A DNA stretch of 7,347 nt, from NCBI GenBank assembly GCA_025054755.1, contig JANWZH010000017.1, positions 1 through 7,347 on the forward strand, given 5' to 3'. This DNA comes from Patescibacteria group bacterium. Its GTDB lineage: Bacteria > Patescibacteriota > Minisyncoccia > UBA6257 > 2-01-FULL-56-20. A program made the translations under genes and the position numbers. A model generated the notes under the pieces. That model was not told where the DNA came from and did not search any database. It saw nothing but the letters and a program-made list of their open reading frames with translations. Shown piece after piece: positions 1-6,118 of this stretch (positions are counted from its first letter, which is position 1; every line of letters starts with the position of its first letter).

Positions 1-2
1 TA

Positions 3-839
3 TCTAAACTACCAATAGATCCAATAAATACTACTTCATCTGGAAATTACTATACCTATGTTACTGGAGGATCATTTAAATTAACTTCAAGATTTGAATC
101 TCAAAAACAAATTCTGAGATATGTTGCTAATGATGGAGGTCCAGATCCATCAATATATGAATTAGGGACAGATCTTAATCTAGCTCCATTTGTTGGTGGT
201 CTAGTAGGTTATTGGTCTTTTGATGAAGGTTCGGGAACTATTGCTTATGATAGGTCTGGCTATAACAATAATGGAACATTAATTAATGGTCCTACTTGGC
301 AAACTGAAACAAATTGTAAAGTAGGTAAATGTTTGAGTTTTGATGGAGTAGATGATTATGTAGAAATACCATATAATTCATCTTTAGATACCCCTTATGA
401 GTTTTCTATAATAGCTTGGATTTTTGATGATAATTGTTCTCAGGTGCATTCTATTAATAGAGATAATGAAGCTGATCTTAGGATTTGGATTATTAGAGCA
501 GAAAATTGTTCTTCTGGCAATTTTCATGTTTGGAATAGTTCTAATCAACTGCGACAATTAATTCCTTCTAATTCTTGGCAACAAAATTCATGGTTCTTTT
601 TTGCTGGAACAGCTAAGGTAATAAATAATGTAATTAATTTAAAATATTATTTTAATGGTCAAAATGTTGGGCAAACAACTTTAAATGGCAATCAAATTAA
701 AACTGGTAATATGCCTATTAGAATGAGCAGGCAATTATTGCAAAATAAATACAAAAAACAAATAATAGATAATGTTTTATTTTACAACCGCGCTATTTCT
801 GATTCTGAAATTCGTGCAATTTATGAAGCAACAAAATAA
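3..839 (+). CDS. Pseudopilin-like protein with C-terminal LamG domain (5' partial)
   Basis: The frame is open from the window edge (first whole codon at 3) to TAA at 837-839, so the gene starts upstream. About the first 60 visible residues read LPIDPINTTSSGNYYTYVTG, then GGSFKLTSRFES and YELGTDLNL. I recognise this as the C-terminal part of type IV pilin/pseudopilin-like proteins common in CPR genomes. From about base 200 a LamG / concanavalin A-like fold begins (GLVGYWSFDEGSGT, then a CLSFDGVDDYVEIP core) and runs to the end, finishing with the family-typical NVLFYNRAISDSEIRAIYEA. The likely role is a surface-exposed pilus or secretion-associated subunit whose LamG tail binds a carbohydrate or surface ligand; this is inferred, and the ligand is unknown. 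The prepilin N-terminus should lie upstream of the window. A start at the internal ATG at 333 is rejected because it would cut the LamG core. The prepilin at 7247 and the ATPase at 2485-4155 fit the same machine. Confidence 0.85.
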   Translation, partial: SKLPIDPINTTSSGNYYTYVTGGSFKLTSRFESQKQILRYVANDGGPDPSIYELGTDLNLAPFVGGLVGYWSFDEGSGTIAYDRSGYNNNGTLINGPTWQTETNCKVGKCLSFDGVDDYVEIPYNSSLDTPYEFSIIAWIFDDNCSQVHSINRDNEADLRIWIIRAENCSSGNFHVWNSSNQLRQLIPSNSWQQNSWFFFAGTAKVINNVINLKYYFNGQNVGQTTLNGNQIKTGNMPIRMSRQLLQNKYKKQIIDNVLFYNRAISDSEIRAIYEATK

Positions 840-840
840 C

Positions 841-869
841 TTGTATTTTTTTTAATTTTCATTTATATT
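841..869 (+). promoter_or_regulatory. Predicted sigma70-type promoter of rpsT (leaderless)
   Basis: TTGTAT at 841-846 and TATATT at 864-869 are separated by 17 nt. The -10 box ends 6 nt before the rpsT ATG at 876, which places the expected transcription start on or next to the start codon. No ribosome-binding site is visible. The promoter begins 2 nt after the stop of the LamG gene. Confidence 0.55.
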
Positions 870-875
870 ACTTAT

Positions 876-1151
876 ATGCCTATAACAAAATCAGCAAAAA
901 AAGCATTAAGACAGAATATTAAAAGAAAAAAAAGAAATTTGGCCAAAAAAGAAGCCTATAAAAAAGCAATTAAAGATTATAAAAAATTACTTATTGCTAA
1001 AAATTTTAATGAGGCCAAACAAAAACTTAGTTTAGTTTTTAAATCTTTAGATAAAGCTGCTAAAACAAATGTTATTCATAAAAACAAGGCTTCTCGTTTA
1101 AAATCAAGATTATCTATTTTGCTTAAAAAAGCAGAAAAATTAGAAAAATAA
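876..1151 (+). CDS. rpsT: Small ribosomal subunit protein bS20
   Basis: The 91-residue product is highly basic and has the typical bS20 start MPITKSAKKALRQNIKRKKR, followed by long Lys/Ala-rich helices and the HKNKASRLKSRLS segment characteristic of the family C-terminus. Its length fits the usual 85-95 residues. bS20 binds 16S rRNA and helps assemble the 30S subunit. The ATG at 876 is chosen because the family motif begins right there and a TTGTAT-N17-TATATT promoter sits just upstream. There is no Shine-Dalgarno sequence, and the message is predicted to be leaderless. The gene converges on ruvB with only 16 nt between stop codons. Identification is secure. Confidence 0.96.
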   Translation: MPITKSAKKALRQNIKRKKRNLAKKEAYKKAIKDYKKLLIAKNFNEAKQKLSLVFKSLDKAAKTNVIHKNKASRLKSRLSILLKKAEKLEK

Positions 1152-1172
1152 ATTTATTAAAATAAATTTATT
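1147..1172. repeat. Two tandem 12-bp A/T palindromes at convergent stops
   Basis: AATAAATTTATT occurs at 1147-1158 and 1161-1172. Each copy is its own reverse complement, and the period is 14 bp. The rpsT stop (TAA, 1149-1151) lies in the first copy and the ruvB stop (TTA on +, 1168-1170) in the second. The two copies can also pair with each other as a G+C-free hairpin. This could act as a weak bidirectional 3' end or be low-complexity coincidence. Confidence 0.4.
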
Positions 1173-2154
1173 CTATTAACCCGCCTTGTTTATGTATCCC
1201 TAAATGTTTATAAGCCGCAGGCAAAACAATTCTTCCAGCTGAGGTTCGTTGTAAAAATCCTAAACTAATTAAATATGGTTCGTAAATGTCTTCAATAACT
1301 CCCTGATCTTCATTTAAAGCTGCAGCTAAGCTTTTTAATCCAACTGGCCCTCCTCTAAATTTGTGAATTATAATTTCTAATATTTTTCTATCTTGTGGTT
1401 CAAGGCCTAAATTGTCAATTTCTAATAATTCTAATGTTTTTTCAGCTTCTTTTTCTGTGATAATATCAGTATCATTAACCAAGGCATAATCACGACTTCT
1501 TTTTAAAAGTCGATTAGCAAGACGAGGAGTGGCGCGTGAAGCCTTAGCTAAAATATTTAAAGCTTCATTTGTAATTTTTATTTTTAAGATTTTAGCAGAA
1601 CGTTTTAAAATAGTTATAATATCATTTAGATCGTAATAATTTAATCTAAAAATTGCACCAAACCTTGATCTTAAGGGGTGAGATAGCAAGTTTTCTCTAG
1701 TTGTTGCAGCAATTAAAGTAAATGGCGGTAAATCTATTGTTAAGTTTCTAGCTGATGGGCCCTTGCCAATTATTAAATGCAATTTTCTCATTTCCATTGC
1801 TGGATATAAGACTTCTTCAATTAAACGATTAATACGGTGAGCTTCATCTATAAATAAAATATCTTTTGGCTCAAGATTTGTTAAAATTGCAGCAACATCT
1901 CCCATTTTTTCTAGGGCTGGCCCAGATGTAATTTTAATTTTGCCTCCTAATTCTTTGGCAATTAAATAAGCTAATGTTGTTTTTCCTAATCCAGCTTGTC
2001 CAGCAAGTAAAATATGATCCATAGCTTCATTTCTTTTATTTGTTGCCTCAATCATTATTTTTAAATGTTTTTTTATTTTTTCTTGCCCAATATATTCATT
2101 CCATTTTTGAGGGCGCAACATTTGGTCTATTGTTGTTTCTTCATTGTTTATCAT
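1168..2154 (-). CDS. ruvB: Holliday junction branch-migration ATPase RuvB
   Basis: The 328-residue product matches RuvB along its whole length (family about 330-350). It is the AAA+ motor that, as a hexamer with RuvA, drives branch migration of Holliday junctions before RuvC cleavage. Visible motifs are LRPQKWNEYIGQ near residues 13-24, Walker A GQAGLGKT (52-59), Walker B ILFIDEAH (99-106), sensor 1 AATTR (149-153), the arginine-finger segment PLRSRFG (160-166), the sensor 2 region RATPRLANRLLKRSRDYA (207-224), and a C-terminal winged helix with FRGGPVGLKSLAAAL (266-280) and EDIYEPYLISLGFLQRT (288-304). Walker A has QA where GPPGLGKT is usual; the catalytic Lys-Thr is intact. ruvA and ruvC are not beside it. 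The ATG at 2154 gives the expected short N-terminus. No Shine-Dalgarno sequence is visible. Confidence 0.97.
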   Translation of the reverse strand: MINNEETTIDQMLRPQKWNEYIGQEKIKKHLKIMIEATNKRNEAMDHILLAGQAGLGKTTLAYLIAKELGGKIKITSGPALEKMGDVAAILTNLEPKDILFIDEAHRINRLIEEVLYPAMEMRKLHLIIGKGPSARNLTIDLPPFTLIAATTRENLLSHPLRSRFGAIFRLNYYDLNDIITILKRSAKILKIKITNEALNILAKASRATPRLANRLLKRSRDYALVNDTDIITEKEAEKTLELLEIDNLGLEPQDRKILEIIIHKFRGGPVGLKSLAAALNEDQGVIEDIYEPYLISLGFLQRTSAGRIVLPAAYKHLGIHKQGGLIE

Positions 2155-2173
2155 GTTTTTTACTTTTTTAATT

Positions 2174-2204
2174 ATTTTAGTATTATGATAATATCATATT
2201 TCAA
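2174..2204 (-). promoter_or_regulatory. Possible ruvB promoter with a palindrome in its spacer
   Basis: On the minus strand, TTGAAA (2204-2199) is followed after 19 nt by TAAAAT (2179-2174), and the ATG lies 19 nt further on. The spacer contains the perfect 15-bp palindrome TATGATA-A-TATCATA at 2184-2198, directly abutting the -35 box, where an operator could sit. The 19-nt spacing is longer than ideal, so the promoter call is tentative. Confidence 0.3.
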
Positions 2205-2221
2205 GATGATTTTAAATATGA

Positions 2222-2246
2222 GTAACCAAATTTATTTTAAAACGTT
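2222..2246 (+). promoter_or_regulatory. ECF-sigma-like promoter motif GTAAC-N16-CGTT
   Basis: GTAAC at 2222-2226 and CGTT at 2243-2246 are separated by 16 nt. The identical arrangement occurs at 4295-4319, directly upstream of the sigma factor gene. The form resembles known ECF promoters, such as the GTAAC/CGAC type described for Bacillus SigX-like factors. It points towards the structured element at 2333-2488. Confidence 0.4.
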
Positions 2247-2284
2247 ATTTTAGATGGCTATTGTTTATGAAGATTATAATAATA

Positions 2285-2313
2285 TTGACAAATTTTTTAT
2301 TTTATGCTATTAT
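2285..2313 (+). promoter_or_regulatory. Strong sigma70-type promoter upstream of the structured element
   Basis: A perfect TTGACA (2285-2290) is followed after 17 nt by TATTAT (2308-2313), with an extended -10 TGC at 2305-2307. The expected transcription start is near 2320, about 13 nt before the 24-bp stem begins. This is the best-matching promoter in the window. No convincing protein-coding gene follows it on this strand, which supports an RNA product. Confidence 0.6.
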
Positions 2314-2319
2314 ATAATA

Positions 2320-2490
2320 AGAATAAAAAATATTAATTTGATTTACACCTGGGGGCAAAGAGCTGTTTATTGTTTTAAGGACGATTAGGTTACGGCTTAA
2401 TCTATCCGCAAAAACAGCTTTTAAACTCTTTTTTATTTTTTAAAAAGCCTTATGGCGATAAAAAGCCCCCAGATGTGAGTCAAATTAACT
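2320..2490 (+). ncRNA. Candidate structured non-coding RNA, unclassified
   Basis: A long closing stem pairs 2333-2356 with 2465-2488: 24 positions, of which 21 are Watson-Crick, two are G-U and one is C-A when read as plus-strand RNA. Read from the minus strand the same positions give two A-C mismatches and one G-U, so the plus strand is favoured, in agreement with the promoter at 2285-2313. Inside it, 2358-2368 pairs with 2412-2422, and an apical hairpin pairs 2383-2390 with 2395-2402 around a UACG tetraloop. A small GCC-UUAU-GGC hairpin lies at 2447-2456. I do not recognise tmRNA, RNase P or SRP signatures. A 6S-like regulator is possible only in general shape. No clear terminator follows, and the 3' end overlaps the last codons of the opposing ATPase gene. 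The alternative is a MITE with 24-bp terminal inverted repeats beginning in TTAA. The ends given are approximate. Confidence 0.5.
2333..2488. repeat. 24-bp imperfect inverted repeat enclosing 108 bp
   Basis: The left arm (2333-2356, beginning TTAATTTGATTT and ending CTGGGGGC) and the right arm (2465-2488) match at 21 of 24 positions as reverse complements. The GGGGGC/GCCCCC block stands out in this A+T-rich sequence. Both outer ends are TTAA. The right arm overlaps the ATPase stop codon at 2485-2487. This entry records the DNA-level fact independently of whether the element is an RNA gene or a small non-autonomous mobile element. Confidence 0.85.
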
Positions 2491-4155
2491 CCAATTTATT
2501 GGACCAGTAACATTTTCAACCTCGTCAAAAGTTGTTATTCCAATTAGTGTTTTTAAAATTCCGTCTTGTTGCATTGATGTCATTTGATTTTGATCTGCTA
2601 TTGTTTTAATACTTAACCATGAAGAATCAGTAATAATAATTTTTTGCAATTCTGGATTCATTTCAAAAAATTCAAATATGCCGATACGGCCTTTGTAACC
2701 AATATTATTACATTTTTCGCAACCAACTGGTTTATAAATATTAATTTCTTTATATAAATTTTTATTTATTCTTGAAGGAATTTTATTTAAAAAATTTTCA
2801 ATTCTTATTTTTAGCTCTTGAGAAATATTTTCTTTTTGTTTGCAATTATTACATAGCTTTCTTACTAATCTTTGGGCAATAACTAAAGATAGTGCTGGCC
2901 CAATGGTTTGGGGTTTTGAGCCTAAATCAATTAAGCGAGGAATTGCGCCAATTGAGTCATTAGTATGTAGTGTTGATAAAACTAAATGTCCAGTTAGAGC
3001 AGCTTGCATTGCAATATCAGCTGTTTCTTGATCTCTAATTTCGCCAACCAAAATAATATCTGGATCTTGACGAACAACAGCTCTTAACCCTGAAGCAAAA
3101 GTATAATTTGCTTCAGGATCAACTTGAGTTTGTTCAATTCCTTCAATTTTATATTCTATTGGATCTTCAATGGTGATAATTTTAACATCGGGCGTATTTA
3201 ATTTTCTTAAAATAGTATATAGGGTAGTTGTTTTTCCAGAACCAGTTGGCCCAGTATTTAAAATCATACCATTTGGTTTTTTAATATTTCTTTCTAATAT
3301 TTTTAAATCATCTTCTCTAATTCCTAATTGATCAAAATCAACCATAATTGCTTCTGGGTCTAAAATACGCATTACAATTGTTTCTCCAAATTCAGATGGA
3401 ATAATAGAAACACGCATTTCAATTTCTTTGCCAGTTAAATTAATTGTAAATCTGCCATCTTGGGTTTCTTCGTGTATATTAATTTTTAAGCCAGAAACAA
3501 GTTTTATTCTTGAAATTAAAGGTTCATAATTTTTTAATGGAATTTTACAAATATCATTTAAAACCCCATCGATTCTAAAACGTAGGCGAGCCCCGTCTTC
3601 TTGGGCCTCAAAATGAATGTCTGAAGATTTATTAGCGATTGCTCCTGCTAAAATTAATTGAAATAGTTCTGTTACGCTTGTTAAAGAAAAATTTATTTTT
3701 TCAAGATATTTTTTAAATGTAATTAAATTATTGATTTCTTCTATTAATTTTTCTAAACTTGATTGAGCTATTTCAACCTTACCAGTAATTTTTGATTTTT
3801 TTTGAATAATAAATTTATAATATTTAAATATTTCATTTAATCCAGACAAAGAGACTATAAAAATTTTAGGATTTAAACCTTGTTGTTTTAAATTTTCTAT
3901 TAATTCTTGAGTTTCTTTAAGATTTGGATTATAGCAAATTAAAGCAATATTTTGTAATTTTTTTTCAACTATTGCAGCTTTAGCTTGCAGAGCTTGTTCT
4001 TCTGGAATTAAACTTAAAGCATCGATAGAAACAGGAATTTTTCTGGCATCGATATATTGAAGATTTAATTTTTCAGCTCTTTTTTTAGATTCTCGCTCTT
4101 CTGCTTCGCGGTTTAATTCGGATAATTTTTGATTTATTTGCTGATTATCATACAT
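2485..4155 (-). CDS. PilB/GspE-type pilus assembly or secretion ATPase
   Basis: The 556-residue product is a cytoplasmic hexameric ATPase that powers extension of type IV pili or type II secretion pseudopili. Residues 1-120 form a GspE N-terminal-like region (NLQYIDARKIPVSIDALSLI, 31-50). An N2-type segment follows, SSDIHFEAQEDGARLRFRIDG (177-197). The ATPase core has Walker A GPTGSGKTT (302-310), Asp box ITIEDPIEY (327-335), Walker B RQDPDIILVGEIRD (362-375) and His box TGHLVLSTLHTND (388-400). Four cysteines, C435/C438 and C479/C482, form the zinc-binding CxxC pairs of the PilB/GspE group, which separates it from PilT retraction ATPases. The length is normal for the family. No other pilus genes are directly adjacent on this strand, but prepilin-type genes lie at both window edges. 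The stop codon lies within the inverted repeat at 2465-2488. Pilus versus secretion use cannot be settled from this window. Confidence 0.95.
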   Translation of the reverse strand: MYDNQQINQKLSELNREAEERESKKRAEKLNLQYIDARKIPVSIDALSLIPEEQALQAKAAIVEKKLQNIALICYNPNLKETQELIENLKQQGLNPKIFIVSLSGLNEIFKYYKFIIQKKSKITGKVEIAQSSLEKLIEEINNLITFKKYLEKINFSLTSVTELFQLILAGAIANKSSDIHFEAQEDGARLRFRIDGVLNDICKIPLKNYEPLISRIKLVSGLKINIHEETQDGRFTINLTGKEIEMRVSIIPSEFGETIVMRILDPEAIMVDFDQLGIREDDLKILERNIKKPNGMILNTGPTGSGKTTTLYTILRKLNTPDVKIITIEDPIEYKIEGIEQTQVDPEANYTFASGLRAVVRQDPDIILVGEIRDQETADIAMQAALTGHLVLSTLHTNDSIGAIPRLIDLGSKPQTIGPALSLVIAQRLVRKLCNNCKQKENISQELKIRIENFLNKIPSRINKNLYKEINIYKPVGCEKCNNIGYKGRIGIFEFFEMNPELQKIIITDSSWLSIKTIADQNQMTSMQQDGILKTLIGITTFDEVENVTGPINWS

Positions 4156-4163
4156 AATATATT

Positions 4164-4192
4164 ATTATAATAATAAAAAATTTTAATGGCAA
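4164..4192 (-). promoter_or_regulatory. Predicted promoter of the pilB/gspE gene (near-leaderless)
   Basis: On the minus strand, TTGCCA (4192-4187) and a perfect TATAAT (4169-4164) are separated by 17 nt. Only 8 nt separate the -10 box from the ATG at 4155, so transcription should start at or within a few bases of the start codon. No Shine-Dalgarno sequence could fit. Confidence 0.6.
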
Positions 4193-4202
4193 AAATAATA
4201 GC

Positions 4203-4223
4203 AAAAAATATTAATTTGATTTA
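4203..4223 (+). repeat. Second copy of a 21-nt sequence found at 2325-2345
   Basis: Positions 4203-4223 are identical over 21 nt to 2325-2345, which spans the 5' end of the candidate ncRNA and the first 13 nt of its left stem arm. The copies diverge on both sides. This copy lies in the divergent region between the ATPase and sigma genes. The sequence is A/T-rich but contains the non-trivial core TTAATTTGATTTA. Confidence 0.6.
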
Positions 4224-4243
4224 TGTTTTAAAAAATATATTAA

Positions 4244-4252
4244 TGTTATAAT
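4244..4252 (+). promoter_or_regulatory. Extended -10 element upstream of the sigma factor gene
   Basis: TGT-TATAAT at 4244-4252 is a perfect extended -10 box, but there is no good -35 at standard spacing. A transcript from here would start near 4259 and have a leader of about 65 nt before the ATG at 4324. It could be the housekeeping promoter of the sigma operon, alongside the ECF-like motif at 4295-4319. Confidence 0.4.
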
Positions 4253-4294
4253 ATATTAATTATGGTTTTAATGTCTTATTTTTTATAAAAGTTC

Positions 4295-4319
4295 GTAACT
4301 TATATATTATAAAAACGTT
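4295..4319 (+). promoter_or_regulatory. ECF-sigma-like promoter motif directly before the sigma gene
   Basis: GTAAC at 4295-4299 and CGTT at 4316-4319 are separated by 16 nt, exactly as at 2222-2246. CGTT ends 4 nt before the sigma factor ATG, so a start from this motif would be at or just inside the start codon. ECF sigma genes are often autoregulated, which makes the position meaningful. The A-rich 3' half of the spacer is also shared with the other copy. Confidence 0.4.
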
Positions 4320-4323
4320 TTCT

Positions 4324-4863
4324 ATGTTAGATGGTGAAAATATTATAATTAAAAAAGCAAAAAATGGTGATGCAGAAGCTTTTGGTCTACTTTATGATTA
4401 TTATTTTGAACAAATTTATAGATTTATTTATTTAAAAGTAAGTCACAAAGAAGACGCTGAAGATTTAGCTCATCAGGTTTTTTTACAAGCTCTTAAGAAA
4501 ATGAAGGATTATGAATACAAAGGACTTCCTTTTTCAAGTTGGCTTTATAAGATTGCCAGAAATGAAATAGTTGATTTTTACAGAAGCAAAAAAACAAATA
4601 CTACTTTAGAGGAATTAGAAAATGTTTTATCTAGCGATGACGATATTGATATTAAAGATAAATTAGATTTAAAAATTCAACTTGAAAAAGTTAAAGAAGC
4701 AATTAAAAAAATTAAACCTGAATATCAAGATATAATTATTATGAGATTTATAGAAGATTTATCAATTAAAGAAGTAGCTGAAATTTTAGATAAAACAGAG
4801 GGATCTATTAAGTTAATGCAACACCGCGCAATTAATAGTTTAAAAAAAATTTTAAAAATATAA
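4324..4863 (+). CDS. ECF-like sigma-70 family RNA polymerase sigma factor
   Basis: The 179-residue product has the two-domain layout of extracytoplasmic-function sigma factors. Region 2 covers about residues 14-90, with HKEDAEDLAHQVFLQALKKM (41-60) and FSSWLYKIARNEIVDFYRSK (70-89), which contact core polymerase and the -10 element. An acidic linker (95-117) follows, then region 4 (118-177) with the helix-turn-helix LSIKEVAEILDKTEGSIKLM (146-165) that reads the -35 element. Region 3 is absent, and the length is typical. It redirects RNA polymerase to a dedicated promoter set. It is followed after 1 nt by a membrane protein gene, the usual position of an anti-sigma factor. The ATG at 4324 gives a complete N-terminus, and no Shine-Dalgarno sequence is present. 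The ECF-like motif at 4295-4319 suggests autoregulation (inference). The ECF group could not be assigned. Confidence 0.93.
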   Translation: MLDGENIIIKKAKNGDAEAFGLLYDYYFEQIYRFIYLKVSHKEDAEDLAHQVFLQALKKMKDYEYKGLPFSSWLYKIARNEIVDFYRSKKTNTTLEELENVLSSDDDIDIKDKLDLKIQLEKVKEAIKKIKPEYQDIIIMRFIEDLSIKEVAEILDKTEGSIKLMQHRAINSLKKILKI

Positions 4864-4864
4864 C

Positions 4865-5362
4865 ATGGAAATTTTTAATTTATTAAAACAATTAAAAAAT
4901 GAAATTAAGCCAGATAAAGACTACATGCTTTTTTCAAGGCAAAGAATAATTTCTGAGTTTAATCAGGAATTTTTTGATGTTAGTAAAAAAATTAAAATTA
5001 CGATTAAAGAAATTATTTATTCTATTAGTTTTACTTTTGCAATGATTTTTATTATTTTTGGATTTTTTGTGGTTTTTAAAAATTTAACACCTAAATTAGG
5101 AGTTTTAAATCCAGAAGCTATTAAGGCTGAAGCTGATGCAATTGATTTTCAAATTAAGATTTCAAAACTTATTTATAATATGCCTGAAAAGTCAAATATC
5201 ATTTTAAATTCAGTAGCAAAAAACAATATTAAACAAGAAAGAGATAATTCTATAATAAATTCAGTTTTAGAAAATAAAGATGAAAAACAAAATGAATTAA
5301 GTAATTCAACTAATACTCAAAATATTGAATTAGATCAAATTTTGGATTATTTATCTCAATAA
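4865..5362 (+). CDS. Single-pass membrane protein, putative anti-sigma factor
   Basis: I do not recognise a named family. The 165-residue product has a cytoplasmic-type N-terminus (1-48) with LLKQLKNEIKPDKDYMLFSRQRIISEF, a style seen in small CPR proteins encoded behind sigma factors. One transmembrane helix follows at about 50-71 (IIYSISFTFAMIFIIFGFFVVF), preceded by a Lys-rich stretch that predicts N-in topology. The outer part (72-165) has an EAIKAEADAIDFQIKISKLI helix and a polar Asn/Glu/Lys-rich tail. Its start lies 1 nt after the sigma gene stop, so the two are almost certainly co-transcribed and translationally linked. Position, size and topology fit a membrane-anchored anti-sigma factor, but the zinc-binding HxxxCxxC motif of the ZAS class is absent (there is no cysteine), so this role is inferred from context only. 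Confidence 0.85.
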   Translation: MEIFNLLKQLKNEIKPDKDYMLFSRQRIISEFNQEFFDVSKKIKITIKEIIYSISFTFAMIFIIFGFFVVFKNLTPKLGVLNPEAIKAEADAIDFQIKISKLIYNMPEKSNIILNSVAKNNIKQERDNSIINSVLENKDEKQNELSNSTNTQNIELDQILDYLSQ

Positions 5363-5365
5363 ATT

Positions 5366-6115
5366 ATGAAAAAAAACATATTAATTTTTATTAGTTTGGT
5401 ATTAATTTTTGTTCCATTTTATAATTCTTTTGGACAAAACACTAATTGTATTTTTGATTCCAAAATAAAAGAGTTACAAGATTTTTTAAATAATCAAAAT
5501 TTAGATTATTTGACGCGCTATAATAAAGAGCTTTCTTTAAGAAAGGAAATTTTGTCTAATATTTTTGAATGTTTAATTTTGGAATCAAAAAATTATATTG
5601 ATGTTTTAAATAAATTAAATATTGTAAAACCAGCAGTTGGAGAAATGCGCAATAAATTAATTAATGAATTAAATAAATCAATAGATTATTATAAATTTAG
5701 AAAAGATCAGATTCAAAGTTTAAGTTTGGATGGTCTTAAATATACTGCAAAATCTTTAAAGGAAGATAGAGAATCAAAATTTATTCCTTTAAATAAAATA
5801 ATTAATAATTTTATTTTGTGGAATAAAAATGAGGAATTATTTAATTTAGCTCAAAATAGGGTAATTGAAATAGAAAAAATAATTAATATTTTAAAATCAA
5901 AAAATAATCAAGAAATTGAAAATTTATTTAATGATATTGTCCAAAAATTAAAAATATCATTAAATAAACATAATAATGCTTATAACGCAATAGATTCTTT
6001 TGATTATGATAAAGCAAGTAATTTAATTCAAGAATCTTTGTCTGATCTTTTAGATGTTTATAAATTAATTTATGATTTAAGTAAAAAGACATTTATTTTG
6101 GCAGGAGTTAAATAA
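5366..6115 (+). CDS. Secreted all-helical protein of unknown function
   Basis: I do not recognise a family. The 249-residue product starts with a clear signal peptide, MKKNILIFISLVLIFVPFYN, with likely cleavage around residues 23-24 (SFG/Q). There is no lipobox. The mature part looks helical throughout and rich in Lys, Asn, Glu and Leu. The C-terminal segment SFDYDKASNLIQESLSDLLD (211-230) resembles a helical-hairpin repeat. Two cysteines, C28 and C69, could form a disulfide outside the cytoplasm, which is notable because a DsbA-like gene follows. The start lies 3 nt after the membrane protein stop, making this the third gene of the sigma operon. A plausible role is an extracytoplasmic partner or sensor for the membrane protein, or an envelope effector; both are inference. 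The ATG at 5366 is fixed by the signal peptide. Confidence 0.85.
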   Translation: MKKNILIFISLVLIFVPFYNSFGQNTNCIFDSKIKELQDFLNNQNLDYLTRYNKELSLRKEILSNIFECLILESKNYIDVLNKLNIVKPAVGEMRNKLINELNKSIDYYKFRKDQIQSLSLDGLKYTAKSLKEDRESKFIPLNKIINNFILWNKNEELFNLAQNRVIEIEKIINILKSKNNQEIENLFNDIVQKLKISLNKHNNAYNAIDSFDYDKASNLIQESLSDLLDVYKLIYDLSKKTFILAGVK

Positions 6116-6118
6116 CAT

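Noticed and set aside
826..855. Terminator after the LamG gene (ACAA...TTGT then T-run)
   Set aside because: The stem has only four A/T-rich pairs, and the T-run is better explained as the spacer of the rpsT promoter.
2065..2253. Open frame on the plus strand, 62 codons
   Set aside because: It lies mostly opposite the N-terminal codons of ruvB; the Phe/Tyr-rich translation is what A/T-rich antisense produces.
2254..2388. Possible 44-codon ORF starting 7 nt after the ECF-like motif (MAIVYEDYNNIDKFF...)
   Set aside because: It runs through the strong sigma70-like promoter and into the stems of the structured element, has no recognisable features and could easily be chance. A leaderless peptide under the ECF-like motif is not strictly excluded.
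2440..2490. Intrinsic terminator for the pilB/gspE gene on the minus strand
   Set aside because: GGGGGCTTTTT on that strand has no adjacent stem partner; its partner is about 100 nt away in the inverted repeat.
2320..2490. tmRNA, SRP RNA or RNase P RNA
   Set aside because: No tRNA-like ends or tag ORF, no GGAAG/AGCAGC-type SRP apical loop, and no RNase P conserved core; the element is also too short for tmRNA or RNase P.
2840..3031. Open frame on the plus strand, 63 codons
   Set aside because: It is entirely antisense to the conserved ATPase core and zinc-binding region of the pilB/gspE gene.
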